In this document: one piece after another, positions 43,495 through 52,963 of the stretch | How the letters are laid out: each line of letters starts with the position of its first letter | How positions within the stretch are numbered: position 1 is the first letter of the stretch | NCBI RefSeq assembly: GCF_005116455.1 | Contig: NZ_SWBP01000002.1 | Coordinates: forward strand, 496,001 to 560,000 | Source: Pedobacter cryophilus | GTDB taxonomy: Bacteria; Bacteroidota; Bacteroidia; Sphingobacteriales; Sphingobacteriaceae | Length of the DNA: 64,000 nt | Direction: 5' to 3' | Program-made: the position numbers and the translations under genes | The notes under the pieces: model-generated | Database searches by the model: none | What the model saw: only the letters and a program-made list of their open reading frames with translations | Told to the model about the DNA's origin: nothing

Positions 43495-43515
43495 GTCATT
43501 TTTGTATTTTGAAAC

Positions 43516-44772
43516 CTAAGTCTTTTGCTTTTTCTTTTTTGCAGCCGGAAATAGAATATTATTTAATATTAAACGATACCCTGCAGAATTTGGGTAAAGA
43601 TTTAAATCTGTTGGTGGGTCGCCAACTAAATGTTGATAATCTTCTGGATCATGGCCACCATAAAAAGTCCATTGCCCTTTACCAAATTGCCCATGAATGT
43701 ATCTGGCTTCATTGTTAGATTTTAACTCGCCCATTACCAATACATCAGGCTTTAATAAAGATTTTTTGAATGCAGTAGTTTGGCCCATAAAACCTTTTAC
43801 CACTTTATCATGATTTTGGGTGAGCATAGTAGGAACTACATCCCATTTTGCCGAAAAATCAAAAAGCGTGAAAAAATCTCGGGTTCTTTCTATGGCTCTG
43901 CCATTGGTTACATCAATATCAGAAAACTCGTAATTTAAAGGGTTAAGATCTAATTTAAAATTTTGGAAGGCAAAAGTGTTTCCAAAATTTAGCTTAGATT
44001 GGGCATTAGGATCAACCCCATCACCGTCAAACATGTTTTCGCAAATATCAATTCCTGCGGCTGCCAAGGCAATGTCATAACTATCAGTGCCAGAGCACAT
44101 GGCAAAAAGAAAACCTCCGCCACCACAAAAATCTCTTATTTTTTGTGCCACACCCAGTTTCATTTGTGAAACTTTATTAAAGCCTAGTTTTTTTGCCGTG
44201 GCTTCTTGCAATCGCACATCATCCTGATACCAGCCATTTGCTCTATAGTTTGCCCAAAACCTTCCATACTGGCCTGTAAAATCCTCGTGGTGTAAATGCA
44301 GCCAATCATACAATGGTAGCTTACCTCCAATTACATCTTCATCATAAATAATATCATAAGGAATTTCGGCATAGGTGAGCACCATAGTTACTGCATCATC
44401 CCAAGGGAGTTTGTTTTTTGGCGAATAAACTGCAATTTTTGGAACTTTCTCTAACTTTACAATATCCATATTCACTTCTGGATTGCTAATCTCGGTGAGA
44501 ATGGCTGTTACTTTGGCATCGGGGATAACCCCATAACTTACCCCACGTATTTTTAGTTCATTTTCTATTTCCTGATTATAGTTGATTAAAAAGCTGCCGC
44601 CGTAGTAATTTAGCAACCAATCTACTTCTAATCCTTTTTTTAAAGTCCAAAAAGCAATCCCATAAGCTTTTAAATGATTTTTTTGTTGCTCGTCCATTTT
44701 AATAAGAATAGACGCAGAAAAGCCTTTAAAAGCAATAAAAAGCAAAAGTGTGCAAAGTATTATTTTCTTCAT
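43516..44772 (-). CDS. Conserved exported protein (often annotated asparagine synthetase B)
   Basis: A 418-residue protein with a signal peptide, MKKIILCTLLLFIAFKGFSA. The mature part has KIAVYSPKNKLPWDDAVTMV and a glutamine-amidotransferase-like fold hint in LRDFCGGGGFLFAMCSGTDS style segments (here IRDFCGGGGFLFAMCSGTD). It then has GRAIERTRDFFTLFDFSAKWD and GQWTFYGGHDPEDY. Relatives are labelled asparagine synthetase B in Bacteroidota, but I see no PP-loop synthetase domain and the export signal argues against it. Real role unknown. Confidence 0.75.
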   Translation of the reverse strand: MKKIILCTLLLFIAFKGFSASILIKMDEQQKNHLKAYGIAFWTLKKGLEVDWLLNYYGGSFLINYNQEIENELKIRGVSYGVIPDAKVTAILTEISNPEVNMDIVKLEKVPKIAVYSPKNKLPWDDAVTMVLTYAEIPYDIIYDEDVIGGKLPLYDWLHLHHEDFTGQYGRFWANYRANGWYQDDVRLQEATAKKLGFNKVSQMKLGVAQKIRDFCGGGGFLFAMCSGTDSYDIALAAAGIDICENMFDGDGVDPNAQSKLNFGNTFAFQNFKLDLNPLNYEFSDIDVTNGRAIERTRDFFTLFDFSAKWDVVPTMLTQNHDKVVKGFMGQTTAFKKSLLKPDVLVMGELKSNNEARYIHGQFGKGQWTFYGGHDPEDYQHLVGDPPTDLNLYPNSAGYRLILNNILFPAAKKKKQKT

Positions 44773-44827
44773 TTCTCTAAAAATAAGGATAAACCTTTAA
44801 AACGTTTACATAGGCTGAAAATTTTGT

Positions 44828-44835
44828 TAATTTTG
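44828..44835 (+). promoter_or_regulatory. -7 element upstream of cyclophilin gene
   Basis: TAATTTTG matches TAnnTTTG, 22 bases before the ATG at 44858. Confidence 0.5.
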
Positions 44836-44857
44836 ACGTTCGAAAAAAACACAATTT

Positions 44858-45319
44858 ATGAGTAAAGCAATTATAAAAACTGAAAAAGGTGATATGACTG
44901 TTCAATTTTATGATCAGGATGCCCCAAAAACAGTAGAAAATTTTAAGAAATTGGTAAGTGAAGGATTTTACAATGGATTAACTTTCCATAGAGTACTTCC
45001 TGATTTTGTGATTCAAGGTGGATGTCCTTTTTCAAGAGACGAAGCTACAGCTTATAAAGCTGGTTCTGGTGGCCCTGGTTATCACATTGATTGTGAGCTA
45101 AATGGAGAAAACCAATACCATGATAGAGGGGTGTTATCTATGGCTCATGCAGGTAGAAATACAGGTGGTTCTCAGTTTTTTGTTTGCCACAGCAGAAACA
45201 ATACAGCTCATTTAGATCGTAACCATACTTGTTTTGGAAAGGTAATTGAGAATGTTGATGTAGTTGACGCTATTAAACAAGGCGATAGAATATTGTCAAT
45301 TGAACTTATTGAAGGCTAA
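44858..45319 (+). CDS. Cyclophilin-type peptidyl-prolyl isomerase
   Basis: This 153-residue cytoplasmic cyclophilin speeds proline isomerisation during folding. It has FHRVLPDFVIQGGCPFSRD (with the active-site Arg and Phe), GVLSMAHAGRNTGGSQFFVC and HLDRNHTCFGKVIENVDVVD. No signal peptide. The following DUF5606 gene starts about 57 bases later and may be cotranscribed. Confidence 0.95.
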   Translation: MSKAIIKTEKGDMTVQFYDQDAPKTVENFKKLVSEGFYNGLTFHRVLPDFVIQGGCPFSRDEATAYKAGSGGPGYHIDCELNGENQYHDRGVLSMAHAGRNTGGSQFFVCHSRNNTAHLDRNHTCFGKVIENVDVVDAIKQGDRILSIELIEG

Positions 45320-45376
45320 AATGAGCCTTAAAGAATTTATTTTCTTTAATTCAAACAAAACATTAAAACAACAAAT

Positions 45377-45925
45377 ATGAATTTAGCAGGTTTAGTAGCC
45401 GTATCCGGTAAACCAGGATTGCACAAACTGATTGGCCAAAACAAATCTGGCTTTATCTTAGAGAGTTTAGATGAACAAAAATCTAAAACGATAGTAAATA
45501 TTTCTACAGCAAAATTAGCTTCATTAGAAGATATTACGGTTTACGGTGAAGACGAAGATCTTAAGCTGAAAGATATTTTAGAAAAAATGAAATCGGTAGC
45601 TAAAGTTCCTGATGCTAAAGCTGATGGAAAAGAATTAAGAACATTCTTTTTTGAGGTTGCACCAAAACATGATGAGCAAAGAGTTTACTCTTCAGACATT
45701 AAAAAAATTGTGAGTTGGTTTCATATTTTAAAAGATATGCCTCTGTTTTCTGAAGCAGAAGTTGTAGTAGCTGAAGAAGGTGCTGCTGATGATAAAGCTG
45801 AAGGGAAAGAAAAAGCAAAATCTATAAAAGCTATTCAGCCTAAAGCTGCAAAGCCAAAAAATGAAAAAGCGCCAAATGCAAAAAGTGTTGGTGTAAAGAA
45901 AGCAGGATCTAAGAAAAATCCATAG
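45377..45925 (+). CDS. DUF5606 protein with Lys/Ala-rich tail
   Basis: A 182-residue protein. Residues 1-135 match the DUF5606 family of Bacteroidota: MNLAGLVAVSGKPGLHKLIG, then ITVYGEDEDLKLKDILEKMK and YSSDIKKIVSWFHILKD. The last 45 residues are a basic Lys/Ala/Pro tail like that of nucleic-acid-binding proteins. The family function is unknown. The start directly after GTTGA-poor leader at 45377 is unambiguous. Confidence 0.85.
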   Translation: MNLAGLVAVSGKPGLHKLIGQNKSGFILESLDEQKSKTIVNISTAKLASLEDITVYGEDEDLKLKDILEKMKSVAKVPDAKADGKELRTFFFEVAPKHDEQRVYSSDIKKIVSWFHILKDMPLFSEAEVVVAEEGAADDKAEGKEKAKSIKAIQPKAAKPKNEKAPNAKSVGVKKAGSKKNP

Positions 45926-45942
45926 TTTTTTAGAGCATAAAC

Positions 45943-45979
45943 AAAAAAAAGCGATGATAAACTCATCGCTTTTTTTTTT
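45943..45979. terminator. Bidirectional terminator
   Basis: AGCGATGA (45950-45957) pairs with TCATCGCT (45963-45970) within flanking A and T runs, between the DUF5606 gene and the convergent small membrane protein gene. Confidence 0.85.
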
Positions 45980-45996
45980 GTTTTAATTTTAAAATT

Positions 45997-46128
45997 TTAG
46001 GAATTGAAATGATAAATCAACATAAAAATTAGGCTCAATACAATTGCAATTATCCAGAACATTCTTTGTTCATTTACTTGTCTGCCACTTTTAAATCTGT
46101 AATTCCTTTTTCCTCCAAAAAAATCCAT
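45997..46128 (-). CDS. 43-residue single-helix membrane protein
   Basis: The gene is short but well formed: ATG at 46126-46128, a stop at 45997-45999, and 18 bases downstream of rlmH on the same strand. The product is MDFFGGKRNYRFKSGRQVNE, then QRMFWIIAIVLSLIFMLIYH and FNS: a basic 22-residue head and one transmembrane helix. It should have a cytoplasmic N-terminus. A terminator follows directly. Unknown family. Confidence 0.6.
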   Translation of the reverse strand: MDFFGGKRNYRFKSGRQVNEQRMFWIIAIVLSLIFMLIYHFNS

Positions 46129-46146
46129 AGTTTAAATATTTATATC

Positions 46147-46620
46147 TTATTCGTGATGATAGGGTTCCCCTTTTAAAATGGTGAATGCTCTGTAAATTTG
46201 CTCAACAAAAAACAACCTAATCATTTGATGAGAAAACGTCAATTTAGATAGTGATATTTTATAGTTAGCTCGTTGATAAATGCTTTGATCAAAACCATAA
46301 GGCCCTCCAATTAAAAAAACAAGATGAGAAACACTGGCAATCATTTTTTTATTCAAAAAATCTGCAAATTGTAGTGAACTTAATTCGGTACCGCGTTCAT
46401 CTAAGATAACTACAAAATCTGTTGGCTGAATGTTTTTTAAAAATTGTTCTGATTCTTTGTTTTTTTGCTCTTCTTCACTCAAATTTTTTACTTTTTTAAT
46501 ATCAGGGATAATCTGAATTTCAAACTTGATATAATGCTTTAAGCGTTTTAAATATTTATCTAAGCCTTCTAAAACATAAGAATCATCAGTTTTTCCAATA
46601 GCTAAAAGCGTTATTTTCAT
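46147..46620 (-). CDS. rlmH: 23S rRNA pseudouridine-1915 N3-methyltransferase
   Basis: RlmH methylates pseudouridine 1915 in helix 69 of 23S rRNA. This 157-residue SPOUT-fold protein shows MKITLLAIGKTDDSYVLEGL, then VVILDERGTELSSLQFADFL, the SAM-knot VFLIGGPYGFDQSIYQRANY and LTFSHQMIRLFFVEQIYRAF, and ends in GEPYHHE. All features and the length match the family. Confidence 0.96.
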   Translation of the reverse strand: MKITLLAIGKTDDSYVLEGLDKYLKRLKHYIKFEIQIIPDIKKVKNLSEEEQKNKESEQFLKNIQPTDFVVILDERGTELSSLQFADFLNKKMIASVSHLVFLIGGPYGFDQSIYQRANYKISLSKLTFSHQMIRLFFVEQIYRAFTILKGEPYHHE

Positions 46621-46728
46621 TAAGGAGACAAATTAGCTGTAATGTAAATTTACAAAACAAAGGTTGTTTATAAATTGATTGTAATCAAGAAAATGAATTT
46701 GATTTGGAAAGTTTAGGTTTGTTATTAG

Positions 46729-47115
46729 CTAATTAAACAGCGGAAAAGATTTTTGTTGATCTTCTAACGCATTTTTAACAGCTTCTAAAATAATATTTGG
46801 GTATATAGGTTTGTTGATAAAATCATAAGCCCCCATTTTTATAAGTTCGGCAGCTAAATTAGGATCACCAAATCCACTTACAATAATAACGGAGGTTGCA
46901 GGGTATTCTATTTTTATTTTACGGAGAATTTCTCTGCCGTCAGTGTCTTCTAACCTGAAATCACTTAAAACTAAGTCAAATTTTTTCTTTTGCATTTGTT
47001 CAAATGCAGTAGCGCCACTCTCTGCAATAGTGGTTTCGTATCCGTTTTTTGTTAAAAATTTAGACATGATTAAGCAAATACCTATCTCGTCATCAATGAT
47101 TAAAATTTTATTCAT
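46729..47115 (-). CDS. Single-domain response regulator
   Basis: A 128-residue CheY-like receiver with no output domain. ILIIDDEIGI gives the acidic pair, LVLSDFRLED the phospho-acceptor Asp (about residue 51), VIIVSG the switch Ser, and FINKPI the conserved Lys. No histidine kinase gene lies nearby. It may act through protein contacts within a phosphorelay. Confidence 0.92.
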   Translation of the reverse strand: MNKILIIDDEIGICLIMSKFLTKNGYETTIAESGATAFEQMQKKKFDLVLSDFRLEDTDGREILRKIKIEYPATSVIIVSGFGDPNLAAELIKMGAYDFINKPIYPNIILEAVKNALEDQQKSFPLFN

Positions 47116-47271
47116 GTTTAAATTACCTAAATGGATAAATTATTATAGATAAATACAAGGTTAAATAATGTTTAAATGTAGATAAAATATTTTGATTGAT
47201 TAAAATTGAATTGTTAACATTGAGCTCATCCAGTAATTAAGTTAATTTTTAAATTTTTAAAATCATTAAAC

Positions 47272-47871
47272 ATGAATAAGCTTAAATCCAATATTTTACT
47301 TATTGTCTCGGTTTTATCTTTTGTAACTATTTTTTATAGCTCCTGCAAATCAAAAAAACTGGCTTTGCCAAAAGAAGAGGTAGTTGCAGAAGTTGTGCCA
47401 GAAACGCCAAAATTAGTTGAACCCGAGAAAAAAGAAATAGATTCTGACGGAGACGGAATAGTAGATGCTTTAGATAATTGTCCGAATGAAAAAGGAAGTG
47501 CAGATAACAGCGGTTGCCCAATTGTTGTAGAAAAGCCTTTTAACTATAAAAATATACAGTTCGAATTTAATTCATCAGTGTTGAAAACTTCATCTTATGC
47601 AGTTTTAGATGAAATTGGCCGTCAAATAAAAAAGAATCCTTCTGCTGTTTTTCAACTGAATGGGCATTCTTCTATAGAAGGTACTGAAAAAAGAAATATG
47701 ATGCTATCTGTAGATAGAGCAGTAGCCGTAAAAGCTTATTTGGTAAACAACGGAGTAAGAAATGTTAATTTATTGGTTAAGGGATTTGGAGAAACATTGC
47801 CAATGGTACCTAATACCACGGAAACCAATAAAGCATTAAATAGAAGAGTAGAGGTGAAGCCAATAAACTAA
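47272..47871 (+). CDS. OmpA-family lipoprotein with thrombospondin type 3 repeat
   Basis: This 199-residue protein has a lipoprotein signal (FVTIFYSSCKSKK, Cys near 25), a Glu/Pro/Val-rich linker, a calcium-binding TSP3 repeat (DSDGDGIVDALDNCPNEKGS), then an OmpA/MotB peptidoglycan-binding domain: FEFNSSVLKTSSYAVLDEIG, SVDRAVAVKAYLV and NRRVEVKP. It should tether the outer membrane to peptidoglycan. A terminator follows. Confidence 0.93.
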   Translation: MNKLKSNILLIVSVLSFVTIFYSSCKSKKLALPKEEVVAEVVPETPKLVEPEKKEIDSDGDGIVDALDNCPNEKGSADNSGCPIVVEKPFNYKNIQFEFNSSVLKTSSYAVLDEIGRQIKKNPSAVFQLNGHSSIEGTEKRNMMLSVDRAVAVKAYLVNNGVRNVNLLVKGFGETLPMVPNTTETNKALNRRVEVKPIN

Positions 47872-47908
47872 TATTTTTTAAAGGATTGGAGAATTATTTT
47901 CGATAAAC

Positions 47909-47941
47909 AAAAAAGCAAGCTTAATTTAAGTTTGCTTTTTT
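47909..47941 (+). terminator. Terminator of the OmpA lipoprotein gene
   Basis: AAAAGCAAGCTTAA and TTTAAGTTTGCTTTT form a long stem with one mismatch, ending in T6. Confidence 0.8.
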
Positions 47942-47966
47942 GTTTAATGCGGTTACCTTTAACGAT

Positions 47967-48896
47967 ATGTTAAAAAACATGCTAAAAAAACCGTTTCTTA
48001 TCCTGTCAAATTTAATTGGGCATGAAATGGCTATCAGGACTAAAGAAATTGAAGAAAATAGATTAATTGCATTAGGCTCTTTGTTGTCTAATCAACAATG
48101 GGCTTTAAATTCTACAAATATCAACGACTATGAGTTTAAAATTTTTAGTCAGTTTGGCGATGATGGGATCATACAATATTTAATTAAGCATTTACAAATC
48201 ACCAACAAAACATTTATTGAATTTGGAGTAGAAGATTTTTTAGAATCTAACACCCGATTTTTGATGATGAATAATAATTGGTCTGGCTTTGTAATGGATG
48301 GATCATCAAAGCACATGAATAATCTAAAAAAACAGCATTGGTATTGGAAATTTAACTTAAAACATAAAGCTGCTTTTATAGATAAAGAAAATATAAATTC
48401 GTTATTGGCGGATACAGGTTTTAATAATTTAGGTTTGCTGCACATAGATTTAGATGGAAACGACTTTTACATATTAAAAACACTTGATTTTTCAAAATTA
48501 AACCCTGCAATTTTGATTTTAGAATACAACAGTGTTTTTGGAAATGAAAGAGCAATTTCAGTTCCTTATGATAAAAGTTTTGTGCGTACCAGTGCTCACT
48601 ACAGTAATTTGTTTTTTGGAGCTTCACTACCAGCCCTTCACTCTGCTGCAACCGAAAAAGGATATGCTTTAATTGGTTGTGCATTAAATGGTCATAATGC
48701 TTTTTACGTAAGAAGAGATTTGTTAAATGATAAAGTAAAGGAGCAATCAATAAAAGATGCTTATATAGAGAGCAATTTTAGAGAAAGTAGAGATAAAGAT
48801 TACAACTTGTCTTATTTAAGCGATACTGATAGGTTGAATGCCATAAAAGGATTAACTGTTTTTAATGTATTAAATAAGCAATTAGAAAAATTGTAG
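47967..48896 (+). CDS. FkbM-like methyltransferase-fold protein
   Basis: The preferred start is the ATG at 47967; a TTG at 47940 lies inside the terminator stem. The 309-residue product has FSQFGDDGIIQYLIKHLQI, then TFIEFGVEDFLESNTRFLMM and WSGFVMDGS, which match the class of FkbM-like proteins with the E-FG motif I. HIDLDGNDFYILKTLDF and PAILILEYNSVFG continue the Rossmann core. Such proteins often methylate glycans or occur in polysaccharide clusters. No glycosyltransferase is adjacent. Confidence 0.75.
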   Translation: MLKNMLKKPFLILSNLIGHEMAIRTKEIEENRLIALGSLLSNQQWALNSTNINDYEFKIFSQFGDDGIIQYLIKHLQITNKTFIEFGVEDFLESNTRFLMMNNNWSGFVMDGSSKHMNNLKKQHWYWKFNLKHKAAFIDKENINSLLADTGFNNLGLLHIDLDGNDFYILKTLDFSKLNPAILILEYNSVFGNERAISVPYDKSFVRTSAHYSNLFFGASLPALHSAATEKGYALIGCALNGHNAFYVRRDLLNDKVKEQSIKDAYIESNFRESRDKDYNLSYLSDTDRLNAIKGLTVFNVLNKQLEKL

Positions 48897-49015
48897 TTAG
48901 CGATAACTTTTGGGTTTAAAAATAAACAATGTCAATTTATATTAATGGTACTCAAAGGCTTTTAGTTCAAAAAAAAGTATTCAGTATTTATGGGTAAGCC
49001 GGCTCACCTTTAAGT

Positions 49016-50311
49016 TTAATTTTGCTTCAAAATAATTAACTCTTCTTTTTTTAATTTCTGCTTAAGCCATAGCGTGAGTTTTGTTTTGGTGGTTTCTGAT
49101 AAATCAGTTTTGCTTTTATAGAGCATTACTGCCACAACCCGCATACTATCTGTGCTTTCATCAAAAAGATGGTTAGAAAGTGATAAATTCTTAATTTCTG
49201 GAAATAGAATTTTCACTTCACCCAAAATAGATTTATTATCATAACGATACAGATCAATACTTTTATTAAGTTCAACAATCTTTAGATCCTTTTCATCGAC
49301 CAGATTTTTACTGCCATTTATTTCTCTTAAAATGATATTTCTAATATCTGTAGTATCTTGAACAATTTTTAGCTGTGTGTTTAAAATTTTATAGCTTGTT
49401 AATTTTGAGGTTAGCTTCTTTATTTCTTTTTCATCAAATCTTTTATTCAAAAAAGCCAATTCTAAATTCTTAGGGTTGGTATTAAAGTTTAATTTTTTAT
49501 AAATAATTGTATAACCCATGCTAGAAAACTCATTGGCTACAAACTCATTAACTTTTTGATTATATCTTTTCTCATTTAGAAGGTTATAGGCTAAATAGAT
49601 ACTTGGCAATATCATTAATATTATTAACGCTGTAATGCCATATCTCACCTGTTTTTGATGTTTGGAATGCACTTGTTCTGCGGCAGGATATTTTAAATAT
49701 TTTACGATAAAAAATGTAGCAATACATATAAAAACACAGTTTATGGTGTATAAAAATAAGGCACCTAAAAAGAATTTAAAATTACCAATAGCCAAACCAT
49801 AACCAGCAGTACAAAGCGGGGGCATTAAAGCTGTAGCAATAGCCACACCCGGAATGGGATTGCCTTTTTCAACTCTTGTAATTGCAATTACCCCTACTAA
49901 ACCGCCAAAAAAAGCAATTAATACATCATAAATATTAGGAGAAGTACGGGCTAAAAGTTCTGATTGTGTTTCTTTAAAAGGACTTAAAAAAAAGTATATG
50001 GTAGCAACTAACAAGCTTACTATTGTAGCAATAAACAGGTTTTTTAAAGATTTTCGTAACAAAGCAAAATCAAAAATACCTAAACTAAAACCAGCTCCAA
50101 TAATTGGTCCCATTAAAGGGGATATCAACATCGCACCAATAATTACTGCTGTAGAATTCACATTCAACCCTATGGAAGCAATGACAATAGCACAAGCCAA
50201 AATCCATAAATTAGAACCTCTAAAAGAAATATTTGCTTTTACATTATTTAAAACCTTTTCTTTGTCTTCTTCTCCGGTATTTAAGTCTATAAAACCCAAT
50301 AATTTATTCAT
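49016..50311 (-). CDS. DUF389 (TIGR00341-type) membrane protein
   Basis: A 431-residue protein with about six to seven membrane helices in residues 30-235, carrying VNSTAVIIGAMLISPLMGPI and ATALMPPLCTAGYGLAIGNF, hallmarks of the DUF389/TIGR00341 family. The C-terminal 200 residues are soluble and mixed alpha/beta. Function is unknown; transport has been guessed for relatives. It stands alone downstream of the aconitase terminator. Confidence 0.9.
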   Translation of the reverse strand: MNKLLGFIDLNTGEEDKEKVLNNVKANISFRGSNLWILACAIVIASIGLNVNSTAVIIGAMLISPLMGPIIGAGFSLGIFDFALLRKSLKNLFIATIVSLLVATIYFFLSPFKETQSELLARTSPNIYDVLIAFFGGLVGVIAITRVEKGNPIPGVAIATALMPPLCTAGYGLAIGNFKFFLGALFLYTINCVFICIATFFIVKYLKYPAAEQVHSKHQKQVRYGITALIILMILPSIYLAYNLLNEKRYNQKVNEFVANEFSSMGYTIIYKKLNFNTNPKNLELAFLNKRFDEKEIKKLTSKLTSYKILNTQLKIVQDTTDIRNIILREINGSKNLVDEKDLKIVELNKSIDLYRYDNKSILGEVKILFPEIKNLSLSNHLFDESTDSMRVVAVMLYKSKTDLSETTKTKLTLWLKQKLKKEELIILKQN

Positions 50312-50425
50312 ATCTTAATTTTCTTTATGCTTATTTAATCAATTCGAAAATCAATTTTAAAACTCTTTTTCTTTGGGGATAAGATAATAAATAGTTGATT
50401 AAAAAAAATCAATAAATGGGCTATA

Positions 50426-50466
50426 AAAAAAGATCCCTCCACTTAATCAGTCGAGGGATCTTTTTT
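50426..50466. terminator. Terminator of aconitase gene
   Basis: AGATCCCTC (50431-50439) and GAGGGATCT (50453-50461) form a perfect stem flanked by A and T runs, about 30 bases past the aconitase stop. Confidence 0.9.
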
Positions 50467-50495
50467 ATGCTTTGAGTATCGGCGTAAGCCTAAAC

Positions 50496-52763
50496 TTAAT
50501 TAGCCATGTTTTTACGGATAATATTTAAAGCTGCACCTTCTTGGAACCACTTAATTTGTTGTTCGTTATAGGTATGGTTCACTTCAAAAGAATCTGTAGA
50601 ACCATCTTTATGGTTTAGTATAACTGTTAACGGTTTACCCGGAGTAAAGCTGTTTAAACCTAAAATGTCAAAAGTATCGTCTTCTTGAATTTTATCATAA
50701 TCTGCTGGGTTTGCAAACGTTAAACCTAACATTCCCTGTTTTTTAAGATTAGTTTCGTGAATACGAGCAAAAGATTTTACAATAATAGCTCTAACCCCTA
50801 AGAAACGAGGTTCCATAGCTGCATGCTCTCTAGAAGAACCTTCGCCATAGTTTTCATCTCCAACCACAACAGAACCAATGCCAGCAGCTTTATAAGCTCT
50901 TTGTGTAGCAGGTACGGGTCCGTATTCTCCAGTTAATTGATTTTTAACGGTATCAGCAGTATCATTAGCAAAATTGATAGCGCCAATTAACATGTTATTT
51001 GAGATATTATCTAGGTGACCACGGAATTTTAACCAAGGTCCGGCCATGGAGATATGATCAGTAGTACATTTTCCTTTAGCTTTAATTAATAATTTTAAGC
51101 CTTTTAAATCTGTACCTTCCCAAGCTGCAAATGGCTCTAATAATTGTAAACGAGCTGATTTTGGATCAACAATTACATTTACTTTGCTTCCATCTTCTGC
51201 TGGAGCTTGGTAGCCCGCATCTTTTACATCAAACCCTTTTACTGGCATTTCCCAACCTGTTGGTTCGTCTAATTTTACTTGCTCTCCTTTTGAGTTGGTT
51301 ATGGTATCTACCAAAGGATTAAAAGTTAAATCTCCGGCAATTGCCATTGCAGTTACAATTTCAGGAGAGGCTACAAATGAATGGGTATTTGGGTTTCCAT
51401 CTGCTCTTTTAGCAAAGTTTCTGTTAAAAGAAGTGATGATAGAATTTTTCTCTTGTTTTTCTGCACCATGACGAGCCCATTGTCCAATACATGGTCCGCA
51501 GGCGTTAGCTAAAACTACACCGCCCATTTGTCCAAAAGTAGCTAAGAAACCGTCACGTTCTACAGTGTAACGTACCATTTCTGATCCTGGAGTAATGGTA
51601 AATTCTGATTGAGCAATTAAGTTTTTATCAACCGCTTGTTGTGCTAAAGAAGCGGCTCTAGAAATATCTTCATAAGAAGAGTTGGTGCAAGAACCAATTA
51701 AACCTACGTCTAATTTTGCAGGCCATCCGTTTTCTTTAACAGCAGCAGCAAATTTAGAGATTGGCCAAGCCAAATCTGGAGTGAATGGTCCGTTAATATG
51801 TGGTTCTAATTCAGATAAGTTTATCTCAATTACCTGATCAAAATATAATTCTGGGTTGGCATAAACTTCATCATCACCGGTAAGGTGTGCTTTAATTTCA
51901 TTCGCCATATCAGCAATATCGCCTCTTTTTGTTCCTCTTAAATAGATTTCAGATTTTTCATCATAACCAAAAATTGAGGTAGTAGCACCAATTTCGGCAC
52001 CCATATTACAAATGGTTCCTTTACCTGTTGCAGATAAAGAACGAGCGCCTTCACCAAAATATTCTACAATAGCGCCAGTTCCACCTTTTACAGTTAAAAC
52101 GCCGGCTACTTTTAAAATTACGTCTTTAGCTGATGCCCAACCAGAAAGTTTTCCGGTTAATTTAACACCAATTAATTTAGGAAATTTTAATTCCCAAGCT
52201 AAGCCTGCCATTACATCACAAGCATCAGCACCACCAACACCTATAGCAATCATTCCTAAACCACCAGCATTTGGGGTGTGAGAATCTGTTCCAATCATCA
52301 TTCCACCAGGGAAAGAATAATTTTCTAAAACTACTTGGTGAATAATTCCAGCACCTGGTTTCCAAAAACCAATACCATATTTATCAGAAACAGAAGCTAA
52401 AAAGTCGTAAACTTCTTTGTTAACATCTTTTGCCGTATTTAAATCTGCTTCGGCACCTACTTTAGCTTGTATTAAGTGATCACAATGTACTGTAGAAGGA
52501 ACTGCAACTTGAGGTCTGCCGGCTTGCATAAATTGCAATAAAGCCATTTGGGCAGTTGCATCTTGCATAGCTACGCGGTCCGGTGCAAAATCTACGTAAT
52601 CTACACCTCTTTGATAAGCTTGTGTAGCAGAGGTGTCCCAAAGATGGGCGTAAAGAATTTTTTCTGTTAAAGTAAGAGGTTTACCTACTGATTTACGGGC
52701 AGCATCAATGCGAGTGCCAAAATTTCCGTAAACTTTTTTGATCATATCTAAATCAAAGGCCAT
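50496..52763 (-). CDS. acnA: Aconitate hydratase (mitochondrial type)
   Basis: This 755-residue enzyme interconverts citrate and isocitrate in the TCA cycle. Its three [4Fe-4S] cysteines lie in [20 protein letters not shown] and [30 protein letters not shown] is the C-terminal swivel-domain substrate loop. Length and layout match mitochondrial-type aconitases common in Bacteroidota rather than the roughly 890-residue AcnA/IRP or AcnB forms. The symbol is used generically. A TAnnTTTG motif lies 25 bases upstream. Confidence 0.94.
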   Translation of the reverse strand: MAFDLDMIKKVYGNFGTRIDAARKSVGKPLTLTEKILYAHLWDTSATQAYQRGVDYVDFAPDRVAMQDATAQMALLQFMQAGRPQVAVPSTVHCDHLIQAKVGAEADLNTAKDVNKEVYDFLASVSDKYGIGFWKPGAGIIHQVVLENYSFPGGMMIGTDSHTPNAGGLGMIAIGVGGADACDVMAGLAWELKFPKLIGVKLTGKLSGWASAKDVILKVAGVLTVKGGTGAIVEYFGEGARSLSATGKGTICNMGAEIGATTSIFGYDEKSEIYLRGTKRGDIADMANEIKAHLTGDDEVYANPELYFDQVIEINLSELEPHINGPFTPDLAWPISKFAAAVKENGWPAKLDVGLIGSCTNSSYEDISRAASLAQQAVDKNLIAQSEFTITPGSEMVRYTVERDGFLATFGQMGGVVLANACGPCIGQWARHGAEKQEKNSIITSFNRNFAKRADGNPNTHSFVASPEIVTAMAIAGDLTFNPLVDTITNSKGEQVKLDEPTGWEMPVKGFDVKDAGYQAPAEDGSKVNVIVDPKSARLQLLEPFAAWEGTDLKGLKLLIKAKGKCTTDHISMAGPWLKFRGHLDNISNNMLIGAINFANDTADTVKNQLTGEYGPVPATQRAYKAAGIGSVVVGDENYGEGSSREHAAMEPRFLGVRAIIVKSFARIHETNLKKQGMLGLTFANPADYDKIQEDDTFDILGLNSFTPGKPLTVILNHKDGSTDSFEVNHTYNEQQIKWFQEGAALNIIRKNMAN

Positions 52764-52788
52764 TATTGAGTTGATTTTATTTTGTGGA

Positions 52789-52796
52789 CAAATTTA
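52789..52796 (-). promoter_or_regulatory. -7 element upstream of aconitase gene
   Basis: TAAATTTG on the minus strand matches TAnnTTTG, 25 bases before the ATG. Confidence 0.5.
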
Positions 52797-52963
52797 TTTC
52801 GAGTTGCTAATTTATAAAAAAATGCTTTCACGAGACTCGTTTTTATGTAAACAAATTTCATTTAAATGATTTTTATTGAATTTTAAGAAGAACATAGCAT
52901 TAGTTTGATTTAGATCATAATCCTTAAAATTATTTTTAAAATAGTTAAAAGTTTAAAAAAAGT

